Source: Mycobacteroides immunogenum
GTDB lineage: Bacteria > Actinomycetota > Actinomycetes > Mycobacteriales > Mycobacteriaceae
NCBI RefSeq assembly: GCF_001605725.1
Contig: NZ_CP011530.1
Span: 3,906,001 to 3,970,000, forward strand
DNA length: 64,000 bases
Reading direction: 5' to 3'
Of this stretch, positions 1 through 8,311 are shown piece after piece. Under the pieces are notes generated by a model. That model had not been told where the DNA came from, did no database searches, and saw only the letters and a program-made list of their open reading frames with translations. Made by a program: the position numbers and the translations under genes. Position 1 is the stretch's first letter; every line of letters starts with the position of its first letter.

Positions 1-273
1 GCCTGCTCTACCAGCCTTCATATTGAAGGTCAGTTCAAAGTCGGCGCGCGAGACGACGTTGAGGCCGTCGTCATCCAGTTCCTCGCGGTTGCGCATTACG
101 AGGGTCTGGATCGTCTTCACTGGTACGTCGTAAAACGACGCGACCATCTCGGTGGTGACATTCATGTCGTCGGGCAGGGTGCGGAGCACGCCAACCTTGT
201 CGAGTACCTCGACGCGATCCGCGAGCGCGTCACGTTCGGAACGCGCTGAGGCGAGAGTCAGGTCGGCGCCCAT
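1..273 (-). CDS. Hypothetical phage-type protein with N-terminal HTH-like region (partial)
   Basis: Open from an ATG at 273 to the window edge, with the 3' end missing (91 codons visible). Its ATG overlaps the stop codon of the upstream XRE gene (ATGA), so the two are translationally coupled. The visible part has a helical N-terminus (ASARSERDALADRVEVLD), then a segment resembling a helix-turn-helix (NVTTEMVASFYDVPVKTIQT) and an Asn-Arg-Glu-Glu-Leu stretch. Similar N-termini occur in actinobacterial phage and island proteins of unknown function. It may be a DNA-binding or antirepressor-like protein, but the function is not established. Confidence 0.6.
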   Translation of the reverse strand, partial: MGADLTLASARSERDALADRVEVLDKVGVLRTLPDDMNVTTEMVASFYDVPVKTIQTLVMRNREELDDDGLNVVSRADFELTFNMKAGRAG

Positions 274-575
274 CAGGCCACCTCCGACTTGGACGGGGTA
301 ACTCGCGGAACGTAGGTGGTTGAGATCGACCCAGCTGGCAGGTTGTACGCGTGCTCAAGTCCGGCAATCAACTGTGCGCTTGCACCGCGGTGTCCATTTT
401 CAATGGCACTCAGCGCGCCCCTCGTCGGGCGATCTCCGGTGACTTCGGCGATAAGCTCGGCGACTTCTTCGAGCTTGAGCCCTGAGACGCGGCGGAGAAC
501 CCCTAGCGGGACGTGGGGCGGCACTTTAGTCGCTCTGCGGGTTGAATACCGTTTGGATTCGGGTCCGTTTGGCAT
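273..575 (-). CDS. Small XRE-family HTH regulator of the prophage
   Basis: A 100-residue protein with a single HTH_3-type domain at about residues 24-78. The helices include LRRVSGLKLEEVAELIAEVT, then RGALSAIENGHRGAS as the recognition helix region. It is transcribed divergently from the larger XRE gene at 758 and is coupled by ATGA to the next minus-strand gene. The layout resembles a cro/cI-like control switch of a temperate element. The 576-757 intergenic carries repeated GGCAAAC motifs that could be its operators. Whether it is the repressor or the Cro-like partner cannot be told from sequence. Confidence 0.75.
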   Translation of the reverse strand: MPNGPESKRYSTRRATKVPPHVPLGVLRRVSGLKLEEVAELIAEVTGDRPTRGALSAIENGHRGASAQLIAGLEHAYNLPAGSISTTYVPRVTPSKSEVA

Positions 576-757
576 ATCGGTAACGCTACACGAGATGAAT
601 CCGATGGCAAACCGTAATTCTGGATCATTTTGGCATTCGGCAAACCTGGTTGACCTGCGCCTTTACCGCTAAGAGTCGTAACGATGCTGGAAATTACACG
701 CATGGCGTTTGCCATCCGATCCGAAAGTTTGCCCAAATTTTCTGACACACTAGGGGC
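576..757. promoter_or_regulatory. Divergent control region with GGCAAAC repeats
   Basis: This gap separates the divergent XRE genes. GATGGCAAAC at 603-612 and GTTTGCCATC at 707-716 are an exact 10-bp inverted pair, and a further GGCAAAC lies at about 639-645. These are candidate operators for one or both XRE proteins. The region is AT-richer than its surroundings, as expected for promoters. Binding is inferred from position and repetition only. Confidence 0.45.
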
Positions 758-2017
758 ATGCCACGGAATACAGGAGCGTTTGCGGCCGTCGTGAGGCGCC
801 GCCTGGATGAGCTTGGGCTGACTCAACTCGACGTAGCGGACCGCGGCGGGCCCAGTGATTCAACGTTGCGCAAGATTCTCGACGGCGAGCCGGTGAACAT
901 CGCGGCATCGACACTGCGCAAGTTGGACGCGCCATTGGATTGGCAGGCAGGATCCGCAGCGAAGTGGCTCTCCAACCCGCCAGCCGACGGAGGCATGCCA
1001 CCTGTGTTAAGTCAGAAGACTGGCGATCTCACGCCTATCCCCCAATCCACCGGAACCGATACCAGCATCGGCGGCGACCCTGTAACCGCTCGTTACTCGC
1101 CGGTCGGCCTCGGACGCGGACTGGCCAGCCTGATACCCACGGAATTCGATCCGGAGGCATGGCAGCAAGGTCTGGACTCAGAGACTGCGATCGTTGAAGA
1201 GGCATGGTCAGCCGTCCATGAGCTCGTGGAAGCTGTACTCGAATCCAACCCGTCAAATCGCCTGCGCGGAGCGGCGCAGGAGATAATCTCGAAGATCTCT
1301 GCAACGACGATTGTTCGAATACTTACCGGGAGGTACGCACCCCAACTGGAAGGATGGCTGGCTCGCATCTATCGGGAACGCGACCAGCTACACAGAGCAC
1401 TAGCAGACTCTGCAACGCCGTGGGTGGCGACCGAGCTATCACCGGAGGAAGCCGCGCATTCCGCTGTACAACATGCGACCAGCTGGCCAACGTATTTTTC
1501 GAAGCGAACCGCTGATCCCCACGAGCTGTCGGATCAGTCACTTTCCGCCGTGGAAGCTATCGTCTCCCAGTCGCTGGCCGAGCACCACGCAGAGATGCGA
1601 CGGCGCGCACGCGAGCAGGCCAGACACCAAGCCTTGGTTCACCAAGCGTGGTCATCATTGGGCGACGACCACAACCAGCAGCAGAGCTACGCACCCGAGA
1701 TAGGCGACGGGCAGTACGCGAGATACCTTGCGGCAAGGCTGTCGACTCCGCATCAAGGCGGCGACCCAGATCTCCACGCTCAACTGCCCATGACGGACGC
1801 CGAGTACGACGCCGCGCAGGCCCGGTATCGACGTGAGTTCGCGGAGATGGTCGTCTTCGACGGTTCGATTCGGACAGTAATGCGCACGCCGGCCGGAAAC
1901 ACCCCGAGCCGGGATGCCACATCCTCACTGGACGATACGAAACCTGCGCTCCCCGAAGTTGAATCGCGACTTCGCGGAAGCGCGTCCGGCGGCGATGCCT
2001 CTAAGCGCAGCAGCTAG
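758..2017 (+). CDS. XRE-family regulator with long C-terminal extension
   Basis: A 419-residue protein. Residues 1-50 form a plausible HTH_3 domain (VVRRRLDELGLTQLDVADRG, then DSTLRKILDGEPVNI), and the rest has no domain I recognise. The long tail is charged and mostly helical, with repeated Ala/Glu/Arg-rich segments, which suggests oligomerisation or a sensing role. It is divergent from the 273-575 regulator, as in phage immunity regions. The Met at 758 directly follows the operator-like repeats. It could be the lysogeny repressor of the element, but there is no cleavage or protease motif I can identify. Confidence 0.7.
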   Translation: MPRNTGAFAAVVRRRLDELGLTQLDVADRGGPSDSTLRKILDGEPVNIAASTLRKLDAPLDWQAGSAAKWLSNPPADGGMPPVLSQKTGDLTPIPQSTGTDTSIGGDPVTARYSPVGLGRGLASLIPTEFDPEAWQQGLDSETAIVEEAWSAVHELVEAVLESNPSNRLRGAAQEIISKISATTIVRILTGRYAPQLEGWLARIYRERDQLHRALADSATPWVATELSPEEAAHSAVQHATSWPTYFSKRTADPHELSDQSLSAVEAIVSQSLAEHHAEMRRRAREQARHQALVHQAWSSLGDDHNQQQSYAPEIGDGQYARYLAARLSTPHQGGDPDLHAQLPMTDAEYDAAQARYRREFAEMVVFDGSIRTVMRTPAGNTPSRDATSSLDDTKPALPEVESRLRGSASGGDASKRSS

Positions 2018-2423
2018 CACTCCCGCCTCTGCCGCAGACCAAGATTCTTGTGGCACAACATCAAGAAGATGATTGATCTCCAACATGTGTTGAAGAAGAA
2101 GGTCGTAGCCACCTAGACGTTCACCAACGAAACCGGTATGTTCACCTGTGTCGCCTAGGCGAAGTTTTGTGTGGCGATGGTTCGTGTCCTCATCACCGCC
2201 TGTGTAGTGCGTCTGCCGACGACCTGAACAACGTGTCGTATCCGCCGGATAACCGCATCTGCCCTGTTCAGGGCAGGTATCGTCAACTGCCTTAGGGCTA
2301 GTTTTTTGCTCACGATTGATTACTTCTGCCGCACTAAGAGTGCATTCATCGTGTTTACGGATTGTGTCGCGTGGCGTAGCCTCGTACATGACTGAAACCT
2401 GCTCCCAAGTAGTTTTTCGGTCA
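2018..2423. other. No supported gene
   Basis: About 400 bases between the XRE gene and a strong hairpin. A 154-codon minus-strand ORF crosses it but has low-complexity coding character and overlaps the end of the XRE gene, so I do not call it. Nothing else recognisable is seen. Confidence 0.5.
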
Positions 2424-2455
2424 GGAAGGCTCGGTGTTCGCGCACCGAGCCTTCC
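2424..2455. terminator. Strong hairpin, possible bidirectional terminator
   Basis: A perfect 13-bp stem (GGAAGGCTCGGTG at 2424-2436, its complement at 2443-2455) with a 6-base loop TTCGCG. No long T tract follows on either strand, so intrinsic termination is likely but not certain. It lies about 400 bases past the XRE gene. Confidence 0.55.
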
Positions 2456-3286
2456 GCTTGTTGTAAGTCAAGGGCTCCATTTATTTATCAATTGAATTTT
2501 CAGAGCTATATTTCAACTTCGAAATACGAATTCCCGCAATTTGCTCAATATTTCGAATCTACCTAGAACCTCCGGTACAATGTCTAGTGGTCCTAGATAT
2601 TTCGAGGTCCATCTCACCCTGGCTGGAATAGAGCCAGCACCCATCTTGGGCCCTTTCGTGGCGTCACCTTTCGATCTCAGCACAAGATCCGTCGACACGC
2701 AACTACCATCCAAGCTGGTCAAGGCAGCCTTGACAACACCTCCAGCTAACTTGCACAGCACAATGTTTAATCGAGTTCTACACAGTTCTGCACACGGTGA
2801 TGCACTGGCACTTAAGGGTGCATCGTTACGCCTCGATCGGCGGAATTCCCCTGGTCGCCAGACGACGTTAGACGCCAATACCCGACAATGTACGACACTG
2901 TCGGGTGGACATTGGCGGAAAAAGTCGGCGCAAATCACTGCACAGGTCGGCACAACTTCGTATACCGCGCTATACAGAATTCACACACCCCAGCAACGCT
3001 CACCAAGCCGACTACCCCGATCCAGGCCCTTGGAAAGTTCTTATTGCCGACGCTCAGCTAGAACGCGGGGGGCCTGCAGGCTGACGGAACGCGGGTGTTA
3101 CGTGTGCATCCGGGCAGACCGATGCCACCATCGAGGCTGCTCCGCGATGGAGCGAGCGGAGCGCGAACGCCCTCTATGAGCTACCAGATGCGGAGGCTCG
3201 GCGTGTCCATCGACAAAACACAGGATGTCCAGATCGTGTGATTCGATTCGATTATGAAACACAAACGCCTGGGGCAGGGGGTGTAG
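2456..3286. other. 0.8-kb stretch without a supported gene, containing an inverted repeat
   Basis: Overlapping ORFs on both strands lack coding character. The clearest structure is a two-step inverted repeat at 2873-2917, with outer arms CGCCAAT/ATTGGCG and inner arms CCCGACA/TGTCGGG. It could be an operator, a terminator or the remnant of a deleted gene. Just before the HicA-like gene, short direct repeats (ATTCGATTCGATT near 3241-3253) may be part of a promoter. Confidence 0.4.
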
Positions 3287-3538
3287 GTGAGCGGCGAGCA
3301 AGTCAGCAGATCCCAGGCACGGAAAAGCCTGGAAGGCCCGGTTTACAAAGTCGTCTCCAAGTACATGCGCAAGGGCTGGAAGCTGACCAAGGGGGGACAC
3401 CTATACACACTTTGGTGCCCTTGCGGTGGCCTTGGCGGCAAGGGCTGGTTCGCCGTCAACGGAACGCCGAACGATGCCGACTATCACGCGCAACAGATCG
3501 AACGGTTCTGCCGAAAATGCCCTAAAAAGCCACATTGA
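3287..3538 (+). CDS. HicA-like putative mRNA interferase toxin
   Basis: An 83-residue basic protein starting at GTG. The core KYMRKGWKLTKGGHLYTLWC resembles the HicA dsRBD-like fold, where a Gly-x-His carries the catalytic histidine (GGH at about residue 38). The following NGTPNDADYHAQQIERFCRK replaces the usual final strand and helix. It lies 50 bases before an HTH protein and a SecB-like protein, in the same direction. HicA enzymes cleave mRNA in the cytoplasm. Actinobacterial relatives often carry the extra Cys residues seen here. Assignment as a toxin rests on fold-like motifs and context. Confidence 0.6.
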   Translation: MSGEQVSRSQARKSLEGPVYKVVSKYMRKGWKLTKGGHLYTLWCPCGGLGGKGWFAVNGTPNDADYHAQQIERFCRKCPKKPH

Positions 3539-3588
3539 GGTATCTGTTTCCAGTTGACAACAGATGAATGGGGTTGGACACTGGCGCC

Positions 3589-4212
3589 ATGCCCGTCTAC
3601 GAGTTCTCTTTCGCGACGAATGAACTACAAGGTCCCGATGACGAGCGCCTCGCATCGGTGGCTAAGGGCTGCCACGACGCAACTGCATACGCCCATGGCG
3701 GTCTAACTGTGGTGGTCGTCGCGATCGAGGGCATCAACGCCTCACGTGCAGGTATCCGAGCTGCTCAGGTCCTACTCGACTCCGGTCTCAACCCCACACG
3801 GACCGTTCCCGACCTCGTCGATCGACGCGAGATTTCCGAGCGCGCCGACGTCCGCCGCCAGACCGTCGGCAATTGGGTCCGCGGCGACCGGATGGCCAAC
3901 ACCCCCTTCCCCACCCCATACGTAATGGTCAGCGGCGAACTATGGCTATGGGGCGACGTCGCGGCATGGCTTTCAAGCAACGGCCTCTTCTCCGAGTCTG
4001 TGGCGTTTCCCACCGCTGAGGACCACACCAAAGTCGATAGTTGGCTCTACGCGCGGCTAGTCGCTATACCCCCACAAAAAGGGGGGTTGAATGAGTTTCT
4101 GAACGTGACCAACATCTTCAAGAACGTCGAATGGCCAGGCGGAGACATCCCCGCGCACCGCGTATCACGGGTGGCAGATGCCACTGAGTTCCGCGTGGTC
4201 GCGTGCGTATGA
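3589..4212 (+). CDS. HTH antitoxin-like partner of the HicA-like protein
   Basis: From the Met at 3589 it has 207 residues; a Met at 3568 is an alternative start. The N-terminal half (MPVYEFSFATNEL to about residue 80) resembles a HicB-like ligand domain. The C-terminal half has a DNA-binding domain with ISERADVRRQTVGNWVRGDR, then an FPTPY...LWLWGDVAAWL segment typical of actinobacterial HicB-like antitoxin regulators. It follows the HicA-like gene and overlaps the SecB-like gene by ATGA. The likely role is to neutralise the toxin and autorepress the operon, with a C-terminal tail that may be the chaperone-dependent segment. Confidence 0.6.
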   Translation: MPVYEFSFATNELQGPDDERLASVAKGCHDATAYAHGGLTVVVVAIEGINASRAGIRAAQVLLDSGLNPTRTVPDLVDRREISERADVRRQTVGNWVRGDRMANTPFPTPYVMVSGELWLWGDVAAWLSSNGLFSESVAFPTAEDHTKVDSWLYARLVAIPPQKGGLNEFLNVTNIFKNVEWPGGDIPAHRVSRVADATEFRVVACV

Positions 4213-4616
4213 ACGAAGTCGCTCCCCCAGTTGTCAACGACGCACGAGATCTGCTGGGGATTACAGACCTTTCGGATATCACATACACCCGGCTATCCGC
4301 AGAGATCTCAGATGCCGACGAGCCCTTCGCTGTCCAAGTTCTGGTGCGCCAGGGCGAAACCTCTATCGAAATACTCTGCAAGGCAACGCTTTCCGGCGAA
4401 GGCGCAGCGTATGCCGTAGATGCCCTCGCCCAATTCACCGTGAACCAACCGTGCGAAGTGCCTCAAGACGTCGTGCAGGAGTTTGTCGAGAAGGCAGGAA
4501 TCCTGGCGATCTATCCATATTTGCGAAACGGGATGGTGGACCTCGCGGCCAAACTCGCATTGCCGCGCCCCGTGATCCCCCTTCTACGCCCGGAGGGAAC
4601 CAAACTCACCCCATAG
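4209..4616 (+). CDS. SecB-like chaperone of a candidate toxin-antitoxin-chaperone module
   Basis: 135 residues from the ATG at 4209, which overlaps the previous stop codon (ATGA); a GTG at 4203 is also in frame. The C-terminal segment ILAIYPYLRNGMVDLAAKLA followed by LPRPVIPLL matches the SecB pattern of a Pro-Tyr/Phe-x-Arg helix and a Leu-Pro-rich tail. The central part alternates beta strands, as in SecB. In M. tuberculosis, Rv1957 is a SecB-like chaperone encoded with HigB1-HigA1 and needed to stabilise the antitoxin. Position behind a HicA-like/HTH pair suggests the same logic here. Its end overlaps the convergent integrase gene by 11 bases. Confidence 0.6.
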   Translation: MNEVAPPVVNDARDLLGITDLSDITYTRLSAEISDADEPFAVQVLVRQGETSIEILCKATLSGEGAAYAVDALAQFTVNQPCEVPQDVVQEFVEKAGILAIYPYLRNGMVDLAAKLALPRPVIPLLRPEGTKLTP

Positions 4617-5697
4617 CAAGCATGTTCGCGATTGCGTTGGCAGCCGCCTCGGCGCTCGCTCGATCGATATGCCCGTAGAGGTCGACGGTCGTCTGAATGG
4701 ATTCGTGACCGAGGTGGCGCTGGACGACTGGTAACGGAACACCGGCCAGGATCATCCACGACGCGCACGTGTGCCGCAGATCGTGAATGCGGGGTTTACG
4801 CGGCAGGGCTGTTCTCTCAACTGCGGGCCACCACACGTTAGCGCGGAAGTTCGGAGGTCGAACCGGGCCAGATTCCGCGCGCCGGCCGCGTCCCGAATTC
4901 GTGAACAGCCACTCCCCCGAATACGTCAGCTTCTCCAAAGTACCTCTGCCCACGTTGATCGTTCGTTTCGATCGTTCGGTCTTCGGTGGCGCGAGTCGAT
5001 ATCCACCACCACCGCGCCGCCACGACTGCCAGATCCGTACCGTGCCCGCGGCCTGATCGACGTCGTCGGGCCGCAACGCTGTGGCTTCCGACAGGCGGCA
5101 CCCCGAAGCGACCAGGAACTCAACGAACGGTCGCCACGGCTCCGTCACTTGATCATTGAGTTCGGCGAACTGCTCACGCGTGAGGAACACCATCTCCTGG
5201 GCATGACTCTGCGGCAACCGGATACCCGCGGCCGGGTTGGCTTTCAGCTTCCCGGACGTGACGGCGCCGGCGAGCGCGCCGGATAGGAATCCGTGTTTGT
5301 TCGCAATGGTCTTCGGGCTCGATACACCCTCCATGGTGGATACCCATCGCGCGATGTCGTCGCGGGTGAGGTCGTCGAGCGGGATTGGGCCGAGGTGCGA
5401 GGCTATGTCGTTTCGAAGGAAGCGGTTGTAGTCCTCGATGGTGCGTTTGTCGACGCCCGTCAGATGGTCGATGTGGTGTCGGATCCATGCCTCGACGGTC
5501 AGTTTCGCGCGAGGCTTCGGGCTGACTTTCAGGATTTCCAGAGCTCTCGCGGGACCGAGTCTGTTGATTAGCTCGCAGACGTATTCGGCTTCCTGTCGAT
5601 CGTTAACTGACAGCGAAGTTTGTTGCCCATCGAGGCGGTAGAGGACTGAGAAATATGGGCTGCCATCACGCCGCTGGCGCTCACGAATTGATGCCAC
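4606..5697 (-). CDS. Tyrosine-recombinase integrase (ssrA-specific element)
   Basis: 363 residues from the GTG at 5697 (MASIRERQRRDGSPYF), which fits the usual start of mycobacterial integrases; an ATG at 5739 would add 14 residues. An N-terminal AP2-like arm-binding domain comes first, then a SAM-like core-binding domain (LTVEAWIRHHIDHLTGVDKR), then the catalytic domain. Visible catalytic residues are Arg in SGCRLSEATAL, His-x-x-Arg in HDLRHTCASWM, His in LGHESIQTT and the Tyr in VDLYGH. It catalyses recombination between attP and the 3' end of ssrA. Its 5' end lies about 80 bases from ssrA, where attP-derived DNA is expected. Confidence 0.9.
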   Translation of the reverse strand: MASIRERQRRDGSPYFSVLYRLDGQQTSLSVNDRQEAEYVCELINRLGPARALEILKVSPKPRAKLTVEAWIRHHIDHLTGVDKRTIEDYNRFLRNDIASHLGPIPLDDLTRDDIARWVSTMEGVSSPKTIANKHGFLSGALAGAVTSGKLKANPAAGIRLPQSHAQEMVFLTREQFAELNDQVTEPWRPFVEFLVASGCRLSEATALRPDDVDQAAGTVRIWQSWRRGGGGYRLAPPKTERSKRTINVGRGTLEKLTYSGEWLFTNSGRGRRAESGPVRPPNFRANVWWPAVERTALPRKPRIHDLRHTCASWMILAGVPLPVVQRHLGHESIQTTVDLYGHIDRASAEAAANAIANMLAMG

Positions 5698-5709
5698 GGG
5701 ATCAATAAT

Positions 5710-5729
5710 ATGTTGACCACAATGTTGAC
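5710..5729. repeat. Paired ATGTTGAC direct repeats before the integrase
   Basis: Two copies of ATGTTGAC (5710-5717 and 5722-5729) with a 12-bp offset lie just upstream of the preferred integrase start, between int and the ssrA attachment site. They could be integrase arm-type sites or an operator. The function is inferred from position. Confidence 0.4.
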
Positions 5730-5775
5730 GGCAGGCCATCCGGTAAAAATCTACCGGCTGACCTGCCGTTTTCCG

Positions 5776-6141
5776 TGGAGCTGCCGGGAATTGAACCCGG
5801 GTCCAACGGCCGTTCATTAAGGCTTCTCCGTGCGCAGTTCGCTATGCCTCTACTTGGATCTCTCGGTCCCGCGAACAAGCCGAGATGACGATCCCAGTCG
5901 CTGTTTGATGTCCCTACGGGTCCCGCGACCGAACCCGTAGGTTTGTCCCTCTAGCTGATGCCAGGGTCCGGGCCGAGGGCGCTCCCGGTCTGACAGACAC
6001 GCAGTCGCTTAGGCAGCGAGTGCGTAGTCGCGCTGATGAGAATCGGCGCTTAATTGGTTGCAATGACGCTTACGGTGGTCTCTTGCCTGCACCGGCACGC
6101 TTCCCTTAAGTCGAGACTCGCTGTCGAAACCGTTCAGCCCC
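5776..6141 (-). ncRNA. ssrA: tmRNA (transfer-messenger RNA)
   Basis: Read on the minus strand, the 5' end GGGGCTGAACGGTTTCGACA starts at 6141 and pairs with the 3' acceptor strand CAGCTCC ending near 5776. The tRNA-like T arm GGGTTCAATTCCC is present. The tag frame encodes ADSHQRDYALAA followed by TAA, the mycobacterial proteolysis tag. It works with SmpB (6921-7400) to release stalled ribosomes. The 3' end is the attachment site of the element to the left. After the discriminator A the template continues CGG rather than CCA, so the CCA end would need to be added enzymatically. Confidence 0.95.
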
Positions 6142-6263
6142 GTCACCCCACCGACCTTCGGTGGGACACTCCATCCTACCGCCAGATATCCATGAAGCCA
6201 CTGAATTACCGGCCGGTGCCACGGTAGCGTCAGCGCAAGGTCGCCGATCTCGGGAGTAATCAC

Positions 6264-6833
6264 ATGCGCATGCTGCTGATCGCCTATGCCGCCGCCACGG
6301 CGGCCGGGGCTGTATTCGCTGGTCAAGCGTCCGCAGACCCGCAGGTGCCCAATCTTGACGGGTACACGGCAGTTGAGGCCACCGCCTTCGAGACCTACTC
6401 CGCCTACGCGACCTCGGGCGTGCAATTCCTCACCCCGGACGGTCTGCGCTGCCGTATCACTTCCAACTCGCGCGCCACCGGTGTTGACGGCGCGTGCTGG
6501 GGCAAGCTACCTGGCGTCGCAGGAGACGAGAACATCGCCAACGTGTCCCTCAACTCTCAGACCGCGAGCCTGAGCCACATGCCCGACCTGGGGCAGCAGG
6601 AGATCGTCGCGCGGCCGGACGCATCGCCGGCGGGACCCGCGGCCATCGACCCCACCGTGTACCGGCCACTGTCCCCCGGGCAGAAGATCACCTACGGCCT
6701 CAAGGCCACCGACAAGGTGATTACCTGCGCGATCAGCGAGCAGCGCGAGACGATCTGCGTTCTGCCCAACAACTTCTCCGGTGACGGTCCGCACGGATTT
6801 GTGCTCTCCCCCACCGGCAGCCGCGCCTTCTAA
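6264..6833 (+). CDS. Secreted protein of unknown function
   Basis: 189 residues with a Sec signal peptide (MRMLLIAYAAATAAGAVFAG, cleavage near ASA-DP at residue 25). The mature part has four Cys (LRCRIT, GACWGK, ITCAIS, ETICVL), likely two disulfides, and ends GFVLSPTGSRAF. A decayed relative with a matching C-terminus lies at 34123-34310, so this family is duplicated in the genome. Mycobacteria have many such small exported proteins of unknown role. It is transcribed away from ssrA, on its own. Confidence 0.75.
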   Translation: MRMLLIAYAAATAAGAVFAGQASADPQVPNLDGYTAVEATAFETYSAYATSGVQFLTPDGLRCRITSNSRATGVDGACWGKLPGVAGDENIANVSLNSQTASLSHMPDLGQQEIVARPDASPAGPAAIDPTVYRPLSPGQKITYGLKATDKVITCAISEQRETICVLPNNFSGDGPHGFVLSPTGSRAF

Positions 6834-6920
6834 CCGTCGCCGAAATAGACGTTATGACGGGAAGATTCGAGTGGAATCCGTCAAAAGGCGGATCTCGATA
6901 CGTGGCCGCGTAAACCGGGG

Positions 6921-7400
6921 TCACATGCCCTTGGCGCGCCGCCCCAGCTCACGGGTGATCTCGCGGGAAGCGTCCCGTTTGGCGATGTCCTGCCGCTTGT
7001 CATGGGCCTGCTTACCGCGCGCCAGCGCCAGCTCCACCTTGACCTTGCCATCCAGGAAGTACAGCGACAGCGGCACCAATGTGAGGTTGCCGTCGCGGAC
7101 CTTGCCGACCAGCTGATCAATCTGTGCCCTGTGCAGCAACAGTTTCCGGTTCCGCAGTGGGGCGTGGTTGGTCCAGGTGCCGTGGTCGTACTGCGGGATG
7201 TGTAGCGCGCGCAGCCAGACCTCGCCATCATCGATGGTGGCGAAGGCGTCTACCAGGGAGGCCTTCCCCTCGCGAAGAGTCTTGACCTCGGTGCCCACCA
7301 GCTGCACCCCGGCCTCGTAGACATCGATGATCGAATAGTTGTGCCGCGCCTTGCGGTTGGACGCAATGATCTGGCGCCCGTCGGTTGGTTTCTTACTCAT
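6921..7400 (-). CDS. smpB: SsrA-binding protein SmpB
   Basis: 159 residues. The OB-fold core is clear ([39 protein letters not shown]), followed by HNPLR-like [13 protein letters not shown] and the basic C-terminal tail [19 protein letters not shown] that enters the ribosomal decoding site. It binds tmRNA and delivers it to stalled ribosomes. The stop of ftsX overlaps its start, so ftsE, ftsX and smpB form one minus-strand operon pointing toward ssrA, as in M. tuberculosis Rv3102c-Rv3100c. Confidence 0.97.
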   Translation of the reverse strand: MSKKPTDGRQIIASNRKARHNYSIIDVYEAGVQLVGTEVKTLREGKASLVDAFATIDDGEVWLRALHIPQYDHGTWTNHAPLRNRKLLLHRAQIDQLVGKVRDGNLTLVPLSLYFLDGKVKVELALARGKQAHDKRQDIAKRDASREITRELGRRAKGM

Positions 7401-8299
7401 CGCCGGACATACAGACGCAACGTCACGTAGGCGGTCACGCCGGCCAGCAGGATGCCCAGCGCCGCCATCTGAATGGCCGCGAGGAACACGTCACCGTAGG
7501 TGATCGGCGCGACCAGGTTGGCCTGAATGAACTGTTGCAGCGCGCCATTGAGGATGGTCACCCGCGCGATGATCAGGCCGATCACCGCCAGTGCCACACC
7601 CGCGAGGGCCGCGATAACAGCCTCCAACAGGAACGGCAGCTGGGTGTACCAGCGCGTGGCACCCACCAGACGCATGATGCCCACCTCGGTACGCCGGGTG
7701 TAGGCCGCCACCTGAACCATGTTGGCAATCAACAAGACCGCGCCCACCGCCTGGATCAGGGCGATCATGAACGCCGCGTCACGCAGGCTGTCCAGCACGG
7801 CAAACAGCCGGTCGATGAGGTCCTTCTGGTTGAGCACGCCGCGCACACCGGGCTTACCCACGAATGCTTCGTCGAAATCGGCATGCTTCTCGGGGTCTTT
7901 GAGCTTGACGATGAACGACGCCGGGAACGCGTCCTTGCTTACGTCCTTCATCAGGTCCTGGAACTGCGGCAGCCGCCGACCCGCGTCCGCGTACGCGTCC
8001 TCGCGGTTCACGAAGCGCACCGACTTGATGTCGGAACGCTTTTCGATCTCGTCGCGCAGGCCCTTACAGATATCGCTACTGCAGTTGGTGTCGCCGGCCG
8101 ACAGATCCTCGGTCAGGAAGATCTGGGTCTCGACGCGGTCCAGGTAAATGGCCTTCGAGTTCTTGGCCAGGGATATCACCAACAGACCACCACCGAACAG
8201 CCCGATCGCAATCGCGGTGGTGATGATCATCGCCACCGTCATCGTCACATTGCGACGCAGGCCGGTGACGACCTCGTTGAACAGGAATCCAAAACGCAT
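7397..8299 (-). CDS. ftsX: Cell-division ABC transporter permease FtsX
   Basis: 300 residues. There is an N-terminal transmembrane helix (about residues 20-45), a large extracytoplasmic domain with a Cys pair ([11 protein letters not shown]), then three transmembrane helices in the C-terminal half, the FtsX topology. The extracellular domain of mycobacterial FtsX activates the peptidoglycan hydrolase RipC. It lies 12 bases downstream of ftsE and overlaps smpB by four bases. Confidence 0.96.
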   Translation of the reverse strand: MRFGFLFNEVVTGLRRNVTMTVAMIITTAIAIGLFGGGLLVISLAKNSKAIYLDRVETQIFLTEDLSAGDTNCSSDICKGLRDEIEKRSDIKSVRFVNREDAYADAGRRLPQFQDLMKDVSKDAFPASFIVKLKDPEKHADFDEAFVGKPGVRGVLNQKDLIDRLFAVLDSLRDAAFMIALIQAVGAVLLIANMVQVAAYTRRTEVGIMRLVGATRWYTQLPFLLEAVIAALAGVALAVIGLIIARVTILNGALQQFIQANLVAPITYGDVFLAAIQMAALGILLAGVTAYVTLRLYVRR

Positions 8300-8311
8300 G
8301 TTCTATTCCAC

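Larger units (their letters stand above)
1..5775. mobile_element. Right arm of a prophage or genomic island integrated at ssrA
   Basis: Everything left of the tmRNA gene looks foreign. It has two divergent XRE-type regulators, a toxin-antitoxin-like cassette and a tyrosine integrase whose 5' end abuts the 3' end of ssrA, which is the usual arrangement of elements using the tmRNA 3' end as attB. Backbone genes resume immediately right of ssrA. The left boundary lies outside the window, so size and cargo are unknown. Phage structural genes are not visible, so a non-phage island cannot be excluded. Confidence 0.75.

Noticed and set aside
1925..2389. 154-codon minus-strand ORF
   Set aside because: It overlaps the end of the XRE gene, has low coding character and no recognisable domain.
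2600..2660. T-arm-like GCTGG...CCAGC hairpin resembling a tRNA remnant
   Set aside because: No acceptor, D or anticodon arms; loop sequence does not fit the T-loop consensus.
2513..3179. Overlapping ORFs on both strands (146 and 212 codons)
   Set aside because: Neither has a coherent protein sequence, and neither strand shows a ribosome-binding site or family.
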